Source: Plebeiibacterium sediminum
GTDB taxonomy: Bacteria > Bacteroidota > Bacteroidia > Bacteroidales > Marinilabiliaceae
Assembly (NCBI RefSeq): GCF_026013605.1
Contig: NZ_JAPDPJ010000015.1
Location: forward strand, 1-64,000
Direction of reading: 5' to 3'
DNA length: 64,000 nucleotides
Part shown: piece after piece, positions 63,826 through 64,000 of the stretch
Position numbering within the stretch: position 1 is the stretch's first letter
Layout of the letters: every line of letters starts with the position of its first letter
Translations under genes and position numbers: made by a program
The notes under the pieces: model-generated
Told to the model about the DNA's origin: nothing
What the model saw: the letters and a program-made list of their open reading frames with translations, nothing else
Database searches by the model: none

Positions 63826-64000
63826 TTATCCAATTTTAATATTTGTTATTCCGTTTTTAAAATCTTTATTTAACAATTGTGTAAATTTATTATAATGACT
63901 TTTAGTTAAATAATCAGCATTATCAGACTCGACAATCACCACAGGAAAGTCCTGTACTTCTTTAAAATAATGAAAATAGCCATTGGTTACTTTACTCAAA
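63826..64000 (-). CDS. 3' end of a probable deoxynucleoside kinase
   Basis: 58 codons run from the window edge to TAA (63828-63826), reading SKVTNGYFHYFKEVQDFPVV, then IVESDNADYLTKSHYNKFTQLL. The FKEVxDFPVVIVESDNADYL stretch recalls the C-terminal strand of deoxynucleoside kinases (FPVLVINTNNIDFV-like), which salvage deoxynucleosides. Only the tail is visible, so the assignment is tentative. Confidence 0.4.
   Translation of the reverse strand, partial: LSKVTNGYFHYFKEVQDFPVVIVESDNADYLTKSHYNKFTQLLNKDFKNGITNIKIG

Overview
The window reads as a chromosome segment of a marine or brackish member of the Bacteroidota, most likely of the Marinilabiliales/Bacteroidales type (inference). The reasons are low G+C with very AT-rich intergenic DNA, many SCN/SCK-type lipoprotein signals, a type IX secretion C-terminal sorting domain, a BlaI/M56 pair, an RprX/RprY-like two-component pair, promoter motifs of the Bacteroidota form (TTTG/TTG, about 19-21 bp, TAnnTTTG), and sodium and osmotic-stress genes (NhaD, TrkH, a glycine betaine ABC operon). 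The window is a mix of housekeeping and accessory genes. No phage, IS element, CRISPR array or rRNA was seen; there is one tRNA.

Layout. 1-9900: a six-hairpin glycosidase lipoprotein, an Omp85-type barrel, a frameshifted small PAS protein, alkaline phosphatase, a YibE/F membrane protein and an M19 dipeptidase. 10000-17800: an AraC regulator, a T9SS-exported beta-helix/LRR protein, a BlaI + M56 pair with a clear promoter and repeated operator-like elements, and a TPR/TonB-C-like/MORN-like protein. 17850-22820 (all leftward): exonuclease III, nhaD-trkH, a small secreted protein and a VOC protein. 22939-29637 (leftward, visibly AT-richer): an LRR lipoprotein followed by a tightly packed set of two unknown lipoproteins, an unknown outer-membrane-like protein, an S41 protease lipoprotein and an Lnt-like nitrilase-fold acyltransferase with its catalytic residues intact. 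This cluster is the best candidate here for an undescribed system.

29950-39700: acyl-ACP thioesterase, a tandem SGNH esterase, a chemoreceptor with a C8 tract just upstream, beta-carbonic anhydrase, a repeat-rich 690-bp gap, an FGE-like protein without the catalytic cysteines, a stand-alone TonB-plug-like protein overlapped by an unlisted 30-residue membrane peptide gene, and a GH30 subfamily 8-type glucuronoxylanase. 39990-56630: tRNA-Arg(CCG), leuS, two tandem YitT proteins, an M23 peptidase, DUF169 and purN divergent from acpP-fabF-rnc, an rprXY-like pair, lepA, sucC and a TrmH-family methylase. 57000-61420: a betaine uptake operon that starts with a long leader and an outer-membrane porin gene, then ATPase, permease and binding lipoprotein. 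61860-64000: an abundant-type TPR lipoprotein and the 3' end of a probable deoxynucleoside kinase.

How the genes fit together: nhaD-trkH (Na+ out, K+ in) and the betaine operon suggest life in salt water. The GH30 xylanase, the SGNH esterase and the six-hairpin glycosidase suggest use of plant or algal polysaccharides. acpP-fabF-rnc, leuS, lepA, purN and sucC form the housekeeping backbone. Positions and repeats were read by eye; no database or alignment search was run.
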